Source: Streptomyces sp. NBC_00390
Lineage (GTDB): Bacteria > Actinomycetota > Actinomycetes > Streptomycetales > Streptomycetaceae
DNA: 64,000 bases
NCBI RefSeq assembly: GCF_036057275.1
Contig: NZ_CP107945.1
Span: forward strand, 1,736,001-1,800,000
Reading direction: 5' to 3'
Positions 59,101 through 64,000 of the stretch are shown piece by piece. Every line of letters begins with the position of its first letter. The first letter of the stretch is position 1. The position numbers and the translations under genes were made by a program. Under the pieces are notes generated by a model. That model searched no databases and had not been told where the DNA came from. It saw only the letters and a program-made list of their open reading frames with translations.

Positions 59101-60190
59101 CCCGGCCGTACGTCGCCAACAGCGCCTGCGCCTCAATGGGGTCGCCGAGCCGCGTGCCCGTGCCGTGCGCCTCCACCACGTCGACCTGGGCGGGGGACAG
59201 GCCGGCCGATGCCAGGGCCTGGCGGATGACCCGCTGCTGCGCGGGGCCATTGGGCGCGGTCAGGCCGTTGGAGGCGCCGTCCTGGTTGATGGCGCTTCCA
59301 CGGACGACGGCCAGCACCTGGTGCCCGTTGCGGCGGGCGTCGGAGAGCCGCTCCACCAGGAGCATGCCGACGCCTTCAGCCCAGCCGGTGCCGTCGGCCC
59401 CGGCGCCGAACGCCTTGCAGCGGCCGTCGGCGGCCAGGCCCCGCTGGCGGCTGAACTCCACGAAGGCCCGCGGGGTGGACATCACCATGACGCCGCCGGC
59501 CAGGGCCATGGAGCACTCGCCGTTGCGCAGGGCCTGGACCGCCCAGTGCAGGGCCACGAGCGACGACGAGCACGCCGTGTCGACGGTGACGGCCGGTCCT
59601 TCCAGGCCGAGGGTGTAGGCGATGCGGCCGGACATGATGCTCGCGGAGTTGCCCGTGCCGAAGAAGCCCTCGGAGTCGTCGATCGCGTTGAACGCCTGGG
59701 CGGCGTAGTCCTGGTAGCCGGAGCCGACGAAGACTCCGGTGCGGCTCCCCCGCACCGACTCCGCGTCGATGCCGGCCCGCTCGAACGTCTCCCAGGTGGT
59801 CTCCAGCAGCAGCCGCTGCTGCGGGTCCATCGCGACGGCCTCACGCGGGCTGATCCCGAAGAACCCGGGGTCGAACTCCCCCGCCTCGTAGAGGAATCCA
59901 CCGCGGCGCGTGTACGTCTTCCCCGGCGCGTCCGGGTCCGGGTCGTAGATGCCCTCCACGTCCCAGCCGCGGTCCGCCGGGAACTCCCCGACCGCGTCAC
60001 CACCGGAGACCACCAGCTGCCACAGGTCCTCGGGCGAGCGCACACCACCCGGGTAGCGGCATGCCATGCCGACGATCGCGATGGGTTCCTGGTCCTTCTC
60101 CTCGACCTCGCGAAGGCGCTCCCGGACCTGGCGAAGGTCCCCGGTGACACGCTTGAGATACTCGAGAAGCCTGTCTTCGTTGCTGCTCAT
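50117..60190 (-). CDS. Terminal type I PKS: two modules plus thioesterase
   Basis: A 3357-residue PKS. Order (approximate residues): N-terminal docking coiled coil, KS1 (active TACSSS ~209), AT1 (GHSVGE ~650, HAFH: malonyl), KR1 (~1170), ACP1 (GFDSL ~1474), KS2 (TACSSS ~1706), AT2 (GHSQGE ~2167; GAGH), KR2 (~2712), ACP2 (GFDSL ~3019), TE (GYSSGG ~3203, NHYSMM). No DH or ER is seen. Both KRs keep Ser, Tyr and Asn and have the tryptophan (GVWGSGG) of A-type KRs. It adds a malonyl unit, then an alkylmalonyl unit, then releases and cyclises. It has a TTA codon at 56963. The start could also be 60199. Confidence 0.92.
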   Translation of the reverse strand: MSSNEDRLLEYLKRVTGDLRQVRERLREVEEKDQEPIAIVGMACRYPGGVRSPEDLWQLVVSGGDAVGEFPADRGWDVEGIYDPDPDAPGKTYTRRGGFLYEAGEFDPGFFGISPREAVAMDPQQRLLLETTWETFERAGIDAESVRGSRTGVFVGSGYQDYAAQAFNAIDDSEGFFGTGNSASIMSGRIAYTLGLEGPAVTVDTACSSSLVALHWAVQALRNGECSMALAGGVMVMSTPRAFVEFSRQRGLAADGRCKAFGAGADGTGWAEGVGMLLVERLSDARRNGHQVLAVVRGSAINQDGASNGLTAPNGPAQQRVIRQALASAGLSPAQVDVVEAHGTGTRLGDPIEAQALLATYGRERPEGRPLWLGSLKSNIGHAQAAAGVGGIIKMVMAMRHGVIPQTLHVEEPTPHVDWSAGEVRLLTEAMEWPETDHPRRAAVSSFGVSGTNAHTIIEQAPAHDEETAAEESAGAPPAADPPAWVLSAKSDAALQAQAARLLPFAQGEARPEDVGLSLATTRAALRHRAAVVGESHEELLLGLKDLAAGTPSSRVLLGRPAGGKTGFLFSGQGSQRIGMGRELYAAFPVFAEAYDEVCARLDAPVDVDAETLHQTGCTQPALFAVEVALFRLLESWGVRPDFVVGHSVGEIAAAHVAGALSLDDAAKLVSARARLMQALPAGGVMVAVQATEEEVLPHLTDGVAIAAVNGPSSVVISGDETAALAIAAAIAEQGRKTSRLKVSHAFHSPLMDPMLEEFAQVVRGLTFEESQLPVVSNVTGELVEAYTAEYWVRHVREAVRFADGVQTLHDLGVTTFVEIGPGGVLSGMAQGCVDGAVTVPLLRADRPERQALVTALAQLHTHGVAVDWSVLFSGARKVDLPTYAFQHERYWVETQHAAPAAVDPVDAEFWETVEREDLQALAETLDIAAEDAFSDVLPRLSSWRRQRKEQSAVDDWRYRESWTLLGGIAPAGIGGTWLLAVPEEENEQIAAVRTALTARDVDLKTLVVGAESDRAGLAGELAGLGPVDGVLSLLVSDDPVLPTLLLVQALGDAGVDAPLWCLTSGAVAVSGSDSLRNARHTQVWGLGRTVALELPRRWGGLIDLPETVDDQAAARLAGVLGRAQTGRWEEDQLAVRASGVFARRLAHAPARPATGRWQPGGTVLITGGTGALGGHVARWLARNGAEHLVLTSRRGADAPGAAALRAELETFGARVTVAACDVADRDAVAALLAEHTFAAVVHTAGVADAGMVDDSTPAAFAAALAAKAGGAAHLDELLGDQELDAFVLFSSISGVWGSGGQAAYAAGNAFLDGLARQRRDRGLTATAVSWGPWADGGMVEDGDDEERLRSRGLRAMTPASAITALQRALDRDETLLTVADVDWSRFIVPFTLGRPSPLLGDLPEVRATLAEDAPEAGRGSRALAESLAGLSHDDRERALVDLVRTHAAAVLGHRGAGAIEADRSFRDLGFDSLTAVELRNRINEVTGLALPMTLVFDHPTAADLAAHLLAEVTDGEDPEATASAAAAVLDEPIAIVGMACRYPGGVRSPEDLWELVASGRDAISRFPGNRGWDVEALYHPDPDHPGTTYTTHGGFLHDADEFDPAVFGISPREAIAMDPQQRLLLETTWEAFERAGIAPHTVRSTGTGVFIGSGYQDYAARPLKVPDGVEGYLSSGNSASVIAGRLSYAFGLQGPSVTVDTACSSSLTALHLAVQALRNGECSMALAGGVMVMAGPSAFTMSSRQRALSADGRCKAFSSSADGTGFAEGVGLVLVERLSDARRNGHEVLAVVRGSAVNQDGASNGLTAPSGKAQQQVIRQALANARLAPGQVDAVEAHGTGTRLGDPIEAQALLATYGKERSQDRPLWLGSLKSNIGHSQAAAGVGGVIKMVMAIRNGVLPQTLHVDEPTPDVDWSSGNVRLLTEQTAWPGQGSPRRAAVSSFGMSGTNVHTIIEQAPETGPAAEDEQAPETPDGTPAAQAVDVFPWALSAKSVRSLREQARRLLNHLDRTEGLSLPDVGRALVTTRTQLEQRAVIVGRDRHELRAGLAALADGEPADTVVQGTTTASGKVVLVFPGHGSQWTEMARELLDISPVFAEQAKACAEAFAPYIDWPLLDVLRAEPGAPGMAEVEVAQPALFTVMVSLAALWHSYGVTPAAVVGHSQGEIAAAYVAGALTLDDAARIVALRSRALTKLMGKGAMLAVAMPADRARARLEKYGDRLSVAAVNGPAALTVSGAPGAVDELLAELEGEGVRVRKVRGATGAGHSAQVESLRMELLELLAPVAPRAAEIPFYSTVTGTVLDTTALDAEYWYRNARRTVEFEQTVRTLLEDGHGVFVECSPHPLLTGAVQEIAEEAGADAVTGASLRRDKGGMDRFLRSVSELHVNGVHVDWTVPFAGHPERRVDLPTYAFQRQSYWLEGLAPVPVGADPVEARFWEMVENTDLPGLAGELGADDALIGPALPVLSAWRRRSREKSMVDSWRYRVSFRQLTDHPAPDLGGLWLAVLPAGLADEEWAPCVVGVLGAHGAKVRVVELPVDCDRADAANRLAEELGAEQPAGVLSMLGLAPGRHPAHPTLSASLAATVTLMQALGDLDVQAPLWCATRGAVSTGATDPLRDADQAQLWGLGIVAALEQPRRWGGLVDLPEALDEHALRRLAGVLAQHDEDQLAVRTDGVFGRRLVRARAADAEPAMPWQPRGTVLVTGGTGGVGRHLARWLAGAGAQHLVLTSRSGPNAPGAQELHAELTALGTEVTIAACDIADRDAVARLLAGIETRHPLTAVLHAAGTARSSMLADAGLDEFAEAAASKVTGAVHLDELLDGRELDAFVFFASGAGVWGSGGQASYACANAFLDALALRRRARGLTATSVAWGGWAGGGMVDEAVQERGEKRGLGFMAPELAISALHQAVEHDEAALTVAPIDWERFLPAFTVGRPSPLLADLPDVQRLLEAEQAADEETGAEAGLATELAGLAPAEQEERLLEHIRSQSAVVLGHVSAEDVPPTAQFLELGFDSLTAIDLRRRLSAATGLKLPAGLAFDHPTPARLAKHLLTQLSGAGRGAAEERPADMLVQLYQHASENGTAAEAMGMLMEAARFRPSFERPEELAERPAPVRFSQGDRHLALMCFSPYVVPAGAHQYARFAAPFRDRLDMWALTHPGYEKGEPVPSDVEAVLRLHAQTVRERAGGKPVVLLGYSSGGWIAHGVAARLEAMGEKPAAVVMVDSFSREIPFDHQVLNAMAQAQSQRLDFMRSGGEQLTAMGRYMHLFDDWAAPEIAAPTLLVRASEPMLVGAADGDGRAAPPEHVDTIVEVAGNHYSMMEDHAGTTAAAVGSWLADIVTDPSGPAAPLDETTA

Positions 60191-60236
60191 CCGCCCCATC
60201 CGTCCTCAGCTGTCGTTAAAGGTAGAGCGCCAAGAA

Positions 60237-63200
60237 CTAGGAAATTTCTAGATCTTGATCGATCAGATCGAAGATGTCGTCGATCGTCGCGTCCTGCAGC
60301 TGCCGCTGCGCGTCAGCGGATTCCGCGCCTTGCTCTCCGGCGGAGTTCACCAGGGACAGCAGCTCCTGCAGCCGCCTCCGCACGCCTGACCGGACCGTCT
60401 CCTCCGCCGAGGCGGCCCTCGAGATCACCGACTCCAGCCGGTCCAGCTCGCTGAAGACCGACACCTCGGCCGGGCCGGCCTCGTCGGCGAGTTCGCTCCG
60501 CAGGTACCGGGCGATCGCATCGGGCGTCGGGTGGTCGAAGACCAGCGTCGCGGGCAGGGTCAGGCCGGTGTCGGCGGTGAGCAGGTTGCGCAGCTCGACC
60601 GCTGTGAGGGAGTCGAAGCCGAGGTCCCGGAACGCCAGGTCCGGTTCCACCGCCGCGGAGCCGCTGTGGCCGAGGACGGCCGCCGAAAGCGCGCACACCG
60701 TGTCCACGAGCAGGCGTTGCTGTTCGCCCTCGGACAGCCCGGACAGCTTCGCCTTCAGCGCCGACGGTTCCGCGGCCTGCTCGGCGGGCTCCTCGGCCAG
60801 GGCGTCCCTGACCTCGGGCAGGTCGCTCAGCAGCACGCTCGGCCTGCTGACGGTGAACGGGACGGCGAACCGCTCCCAGTCCACGTCCACCACGGTGACC
60901 ACACCGTCCCCGTCGCTCAGCGCACCGTGCAGCGCGGAGATCGCCCGGTTCGGCCTCAGCACCGTCAGGCCGCGCTGCCGCAGCCGCTCCTCGTCCCCGG
61001 CGTCGGCGACCATGCCGCCCTCGCCCCACGGGCCCCAGGCGATCGCGGTCGCGGCGAGGCCCCGGGCCCGCCGGTGCTGCGCCAGGCCGTCGAGGAAGGC
61101 GTTCGCGGCCGAGTACGCGGCCTGCCCGCCGCCTCCCCACACACCGGAGATGGAGGAGAAGACGACGAAGGCGTCCAGCTCCTGATCGCCGAGCAATTCG
61201 TGGAGGTGTACGGCTCCGAGGGCCTTCGCGGCGACCGTAGCCGCGAAGTCGTCGAGACTCGTCTCGGCGAGCATGCCGGCCTCGGCGGTGCCGGCCGTGT
61301 GGATGACGGCGTTCACGGGGTGTTCGGCGAGCAGCGCGGCCAGCGCCTCGCGGTCTGCCACGTCACAGGCCGCGACCGTCACACGAGCGCCCAGCGCCTC
61401 CAGCGCAGACGTCAGCTCACCGGCGCCGGGAGCATCGATGCCGCGCCGGCTGGTCAGCACCAGATGTTCGGCGCCCGCACCCGCCAGCCAGCGGGCGACA
61501 TGGCCGCCCAGCGCACCCGTACCACCCGTGATCAGCACCGTGCCGCGCGGCGACCACGAACGGCCGTTCCGGCCTGCAGGCAGACGGGACAAGCGCCGCC
61601 CGAACACACCGCGGTCGCGGATCGCGACCTGGTCCTCGGCCGACTGGCCGAGCACCGCAGCGAGACGACCGGCGATGCGGTCGTCGATCGTCCCGGGCAG
61701 GTCGACCAGACCGCCCCAGCGCTGCGCGTGCTCCAGCGCCGCTACGCGTCCCAGGCCCCAGACCTGGGACTGGAAGGGGTCCGCCACCTCGTCGGCGGGA
61801 CTCACGCCCATCGCGTTCCGGGTCGCGCACCACAGCGGGGCATCGACGCCCGCGTCGCCCAGTGCCTGGACGAGCAGGACGGACAGCGCAACGCCGGTGG
61901 TCAGTGCGGCGGCCGCCGGGGCGGGCTTGCCGTCGATGGCGAGCAGTGACAGGACGCCCGCCACGGTGTGGTCACCGGCCGCCTCGGCGAGCTGCGCGGC
62001 CAGGTCCTTGCGGCCGGTGGCCGGCTCGACCGGGACCGGCAGCGGAGCCAGACCGCGGTCGGTCAGCCCGCGCAGGCACGCGGTGACCCAGTCGTCGCCG
62101 AGTTGCGCAGCGCTGACCGGAACCAGCCATACACCGTTCCGGGCCGGGCCCTCGGGGACGGGGATCCCTTTCCAGGTGATGCCGTAGCGCCAGCCGTCCA
62201 CGGTGGACTGCTCCTTGCGCTGCCGCCGCCACGACGACAGCCTCGGCAGGACGTCGCTGAACGCGTCCTCGGCGCGGATGTCGAGGGTGCCGGCGAGGGC
62301 CTGCAGGTCCTCGCGCTCCACGGTCTCCCAGAACTCCGCATCGACCGGGTCCGCCACCGCGGCGGCGGCAGTGGTTTGCGGCACGTCCACCCAGTACCGC
62401 TCGTGCTGGAAGGCGTACGTCGGCAGGTCGACCTTGCGGGCACCGGAGAAGAAGGCGCTCCAGTCCACGGGGACGCCGTGCGTGTGCAGGTGTGCCAGTG
62501 CCGTGACGAGGGCCTGCCGCTCGGGGCGGTCGGCGCGTAGGACGGGCACAGTGACAGCCTCGTCCAGGCAGCCCTGCGCCATTCCGCTGAGGACGCCGCC
62601 GGGGCCGATCTCGACGAAGGTGCTCACGCCCAGGTCGTGCAGGGTCTGCACACCGTCGGCGAAGCGGACCGCTTCACGGACGTGGCGGACCCAGTACTCG
62701 GGGGTGTACGGCTCGGCCAGGCGGCCGGTGAGGTTGGAGACCACCGGAATCTGCGGCTCGCTGAAGGTCAGGCCGCGGACGACCTCGGTGAAGTCCTCCA
62801 GCATCGGGTCCATGAGCGGCGAGTGGAAGGCGTGGCTGACCTTCAACCGGGACGTCTTACGACCCTGCTGCGTGAAGACCTCGGCGATCTCCAGCACGGC
62901 ATCCTCGGCACCGGAAATCACCACGGACTGAGGTCCATTGATCGCCGCGATACCCACCTGCTCGGTGAGGTGCGGCAGCACCTCGTCCTCGGTCGCCTGG
63001 ACCGCCACCATCGCACCGTCCGCAGGCAGCGCCTGCATCAGCGCAGCACGAGCGGAGACCAGCTTCGCCGCGTCGTCGAGCGACAGCACACCCGCCACAT
63101 GCGCGGCCGCGATCTCGCCTACGGAGTGACCGGTCACGTAGTCCGGCCGCACGCCCCAGGATTCGAAGAGCCGGAACAGCGCCACCTCGACGGCGAACAG

Positions 63201-64000
63201 CGCGGGCTGGGTGCACCCGGTCTGGTGAAGCGTTTCAGCATCGACGTCGACCGGCGCATCCAGACGCGCGCACACCTCGTCGTAGGCCTCGGCGAAGACC
63301 GGGAACGCCTCGTACAGCTCGCGCCCCATGCCCAGGCGCTGCGAACCCTGCCCCGAGAACAGGAACCCGGCCTTGCCTCCCGGCCGACCCTGGACGATAC
63401 CGGGCGACGGCATTCCGGCGGCCAGGTAGCCCAGTCCGCGGCGGAAGTCGTCACAGCTCTCGCCGATGACCGCTGCCCTGTGGCGCAGTGTGCTGCGGGT
63501 GGTGGCCAGCGAGAAGCCGACATCGGCAGGTGACATACCTTCCTCCACGAAGGACAGCAGCCGTCGCGCCTGATCGCGCAGTGCTGCGCTGCTCTTGGCG
63601 GAGAGCACCCACGGCAGCAGGGCCGGGGCCAGCGGGGTGGTGGCCTCCTCGTCGTGGGCCGGGGCCTGTTCGATGATGGTGTGGGCGTTGGTGCCGCTGA
63701 CGCCGAAGGACGACACTGCGGCACGGCGCGGATGGTCCGTCTCCGGCCACTCCATGGCCTCGGTCAGCAGCCGGACCTCACCGGCCGACCAGTCCACGTG
63801 CGGTGTGGGCTCCTCGACGTGCAGGGTCTGCGGGATGACGCCGTGGCGCATCGCCATGACCATCTTGATGATGCCGCCGACGCCGGCGGCGGCCTGGGCG
63901 TGGCCGATGTTGGACTTCAGCGAGCCCAGCCACAGCGGCCGTCCCTCCGGCCGCTCCCGGCCGTACGTCGCCAACAGCGCCTGCGCCTCAATGGGGTCGC
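60237..64000 (-). CDS. Type I PKS, last module (5' end outside the window)
   Basis: The C-terminal 1250 or so residues of the PKS before the terminal one: the end of a KS, an AT (GHSVGE, HAFH: malonyl), an active-looking KR ([15 protein letters not shown]), an ACP (GFDSL) and a C-terminal docking segment ([10 protein letters not shown], then a helical end). It probably docks onto the terminal PKS, 37 bases downstream. Much of its DNA is nearly identical to module 1 of that PKS. Confidence 0.92.
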   Translation of the reverse strand, partial: DPIEAQALLATYGRERPEGRPLWLGSLKSNIGHAQAAAGVGGIIKMVMAMRHGVIPQTLHVEEPTPHVDWSAGEVRLLTEAMEWPETDHPRRAAVSSFGVSGTNAHTIIEQAPAHDEEATTPLAPALLPWVLSAKSSAALRDQARRLLSFVEEGMSPADVGFSLATTRSTLRHRAAVIGESCDDFRRGLGYLAAGMPSPGIVQGRPGGKAGFLFSGQGSQRLGMGRELYEAFPVFAEAYDEVCARLDAPVDVDAETLHQTGCTQPALFAVEVALFRLFESWGVRPDYVTGHSVGEIAAAHVAGVLSLDDAAKLVSARAALMQALPADGAMVAVQATEDEVLPHLTEQVGIAAINGPQSVVISGAEDAVLEIAEVFTQQGRKTSRLKVSHAFHSPLMDPMLEDFTEVVRGLTFSEPQIPVVSNLTGRLAEPYTPEYWVRHVREAVRFADGVQTLHDLGVSTFVEIGPGGVLSGMAQGCLDEAVTVPVLRADRPERQALVTALAHLHTHGVPVDWSAFFSGARKVDLPTYAFQHERYWVDVPQTTAAAAVADPVDAEFWETVEREDLQALAGTLDIRAEDAFSDVLPRLSSWRRQRKEQSTVDGWRYGITWKGIPVPEGPARNGVWLVPVSAAQLGDDWVTACLRGLTDRGLAPLPVPVEPATGRKDLAAQLAEAAGDHTVAGVLSLLAIDGKPAPAAAALTTGVALSVLLVQALGDAGVDAPLWCATRNAMGVSPADEVADPFQSQVWGLGRVAALEHAQRWGGLVDLPGTIDDRIAGRLAAVLGQSAEDQVAIRDRGVFGRRLSRLPAGRNGRSWSPRGTVLITGGTGALGGHVARWLAGAGAEHLVLTSRRGIDAPGAGELTSALEALGARVTVAACDVADREALAALLAEHPVNAVIHTAGTAEAGMLAETSLDDFAATVAAKALGAVHLHELLGDQELDAFVVFSSISGVWGGGGQAAYSAANAFLDGLAQHRRARGLAATAIAWGPWGEGGMVADAGDEERLRQRGLTVLRPNRAISALHGALSDGDGVVTVVDVDWERFAVPFTVSRPSVLLSDLPEVRDALAEEPAEQAAEPSALKAKLSGLSEGEQQRLLVDTVCALSAAVLGHSGSAAVEPDLAFRDLGFDSLTAVELRNLLTADTGLTLPATLVFDHPTPDAIARYLRSELADEAGPAEVSVFSELDRLESVISRAASAEETVRSGVRRRLQELLSLVNSAGEQGAESADAQRQLQDATIDDIFDLIDQDLEIS

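Noticed and set aside
50117..60190. DH domain between AT and KR
   Set aside because: The stretch matches the KR structural subdomain; no HxxxGxxxxP motif is present.

Overview
The window is high-GC actinomycete DNA, almost certainly Streptomyces. Evidence for this is the codon bias, the Xre/DUF397 pair, the SUKH-4 protein, the MoxR/VWA pair, rare TTA codons concentrated in regulators, and modular type I PKS genes. It falls into two parts: ordinary chromosomal genes (1-27.6 kb) and the edge of a polyene macrolide biosynthetic cluster (about 28.2-64 kb). The cluster runs off the right end.

Left part (1-27.6 kb). A partial zinc-ribbon gene and a secreted protein come first, then a frameshifted Xre regulator with an intact DUF397 partner. 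Next are a UXS-type nucleotide-sugar enzyme, a lipoprotein hydrolase, a HIT-like protein, a SUKH-4 protein, a MoxR ATPase with a VWA/metallopeptidase partner, msrB, murC, a RibD-C reductase, zapE, an OsmC protein, a Tat-exported PhoX-like protein and the divergent ohr/ohrR pair. A TetR gene and its probable target membrane protein carry matching palindromes. After these lie a lipoprotein, a 32/33-bp tandem-repeat array, a streptogrisin-like protease with a Gly-Ala-Gly-Asp tail, a cupin/MarR divergent pair, a polysaccharide deacetylase, an AIM24 protein and a PTH2-like hydrolase. A decayed transposase (27.85-28.1 kb) marks the junction with the cluster.

Polyene cluster (28.2-64 kb). The regulatory arm has a PAS-LuxR gene and three coupled LAL (large LuxR) genes, all leftward. 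It is followed by a rightward pabAB-like gene and a type II thioesterase; from memory this set and order resemble the aromatic-heptaene (candicidin/FR-008) clusters. The structural arm resembles a filipin-type (pte) cluster: a cholesterol-oxidase homologue, and a leftward series of two PKS genes, crotonyl-CoA carboxylase/reductase, two CYP105-like P450s and a ferredoxin. The final PKS module has an atypical acyltransferase motif (GAGH), which fits an alkylmalonyl extender supplied by the adjacent reductase, as for the hexyl side chain of filipin.

The join between the two arms is scarred. The intact-length PabAB has lost its glutaminase cysteine and the PIKGT lysine. An ABC-transporter ATPase gene survives only as a frameshifted remnant. 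Two further degenerate pabA/pabAB copies sit as direct repeats on either side of the cholesterol-oxidase gene. My reading is that a filipin-type pathway acquired, or descends from, the regulatory arm of an aromatic-polyene cluster whose PABA-starter functions are decaying. Three palindromes resembling the PimM-type box, and TTA codons in the PAS-LuxR gene, two LAL genes and a PKS gene, suggest how the cluster may be controlled.
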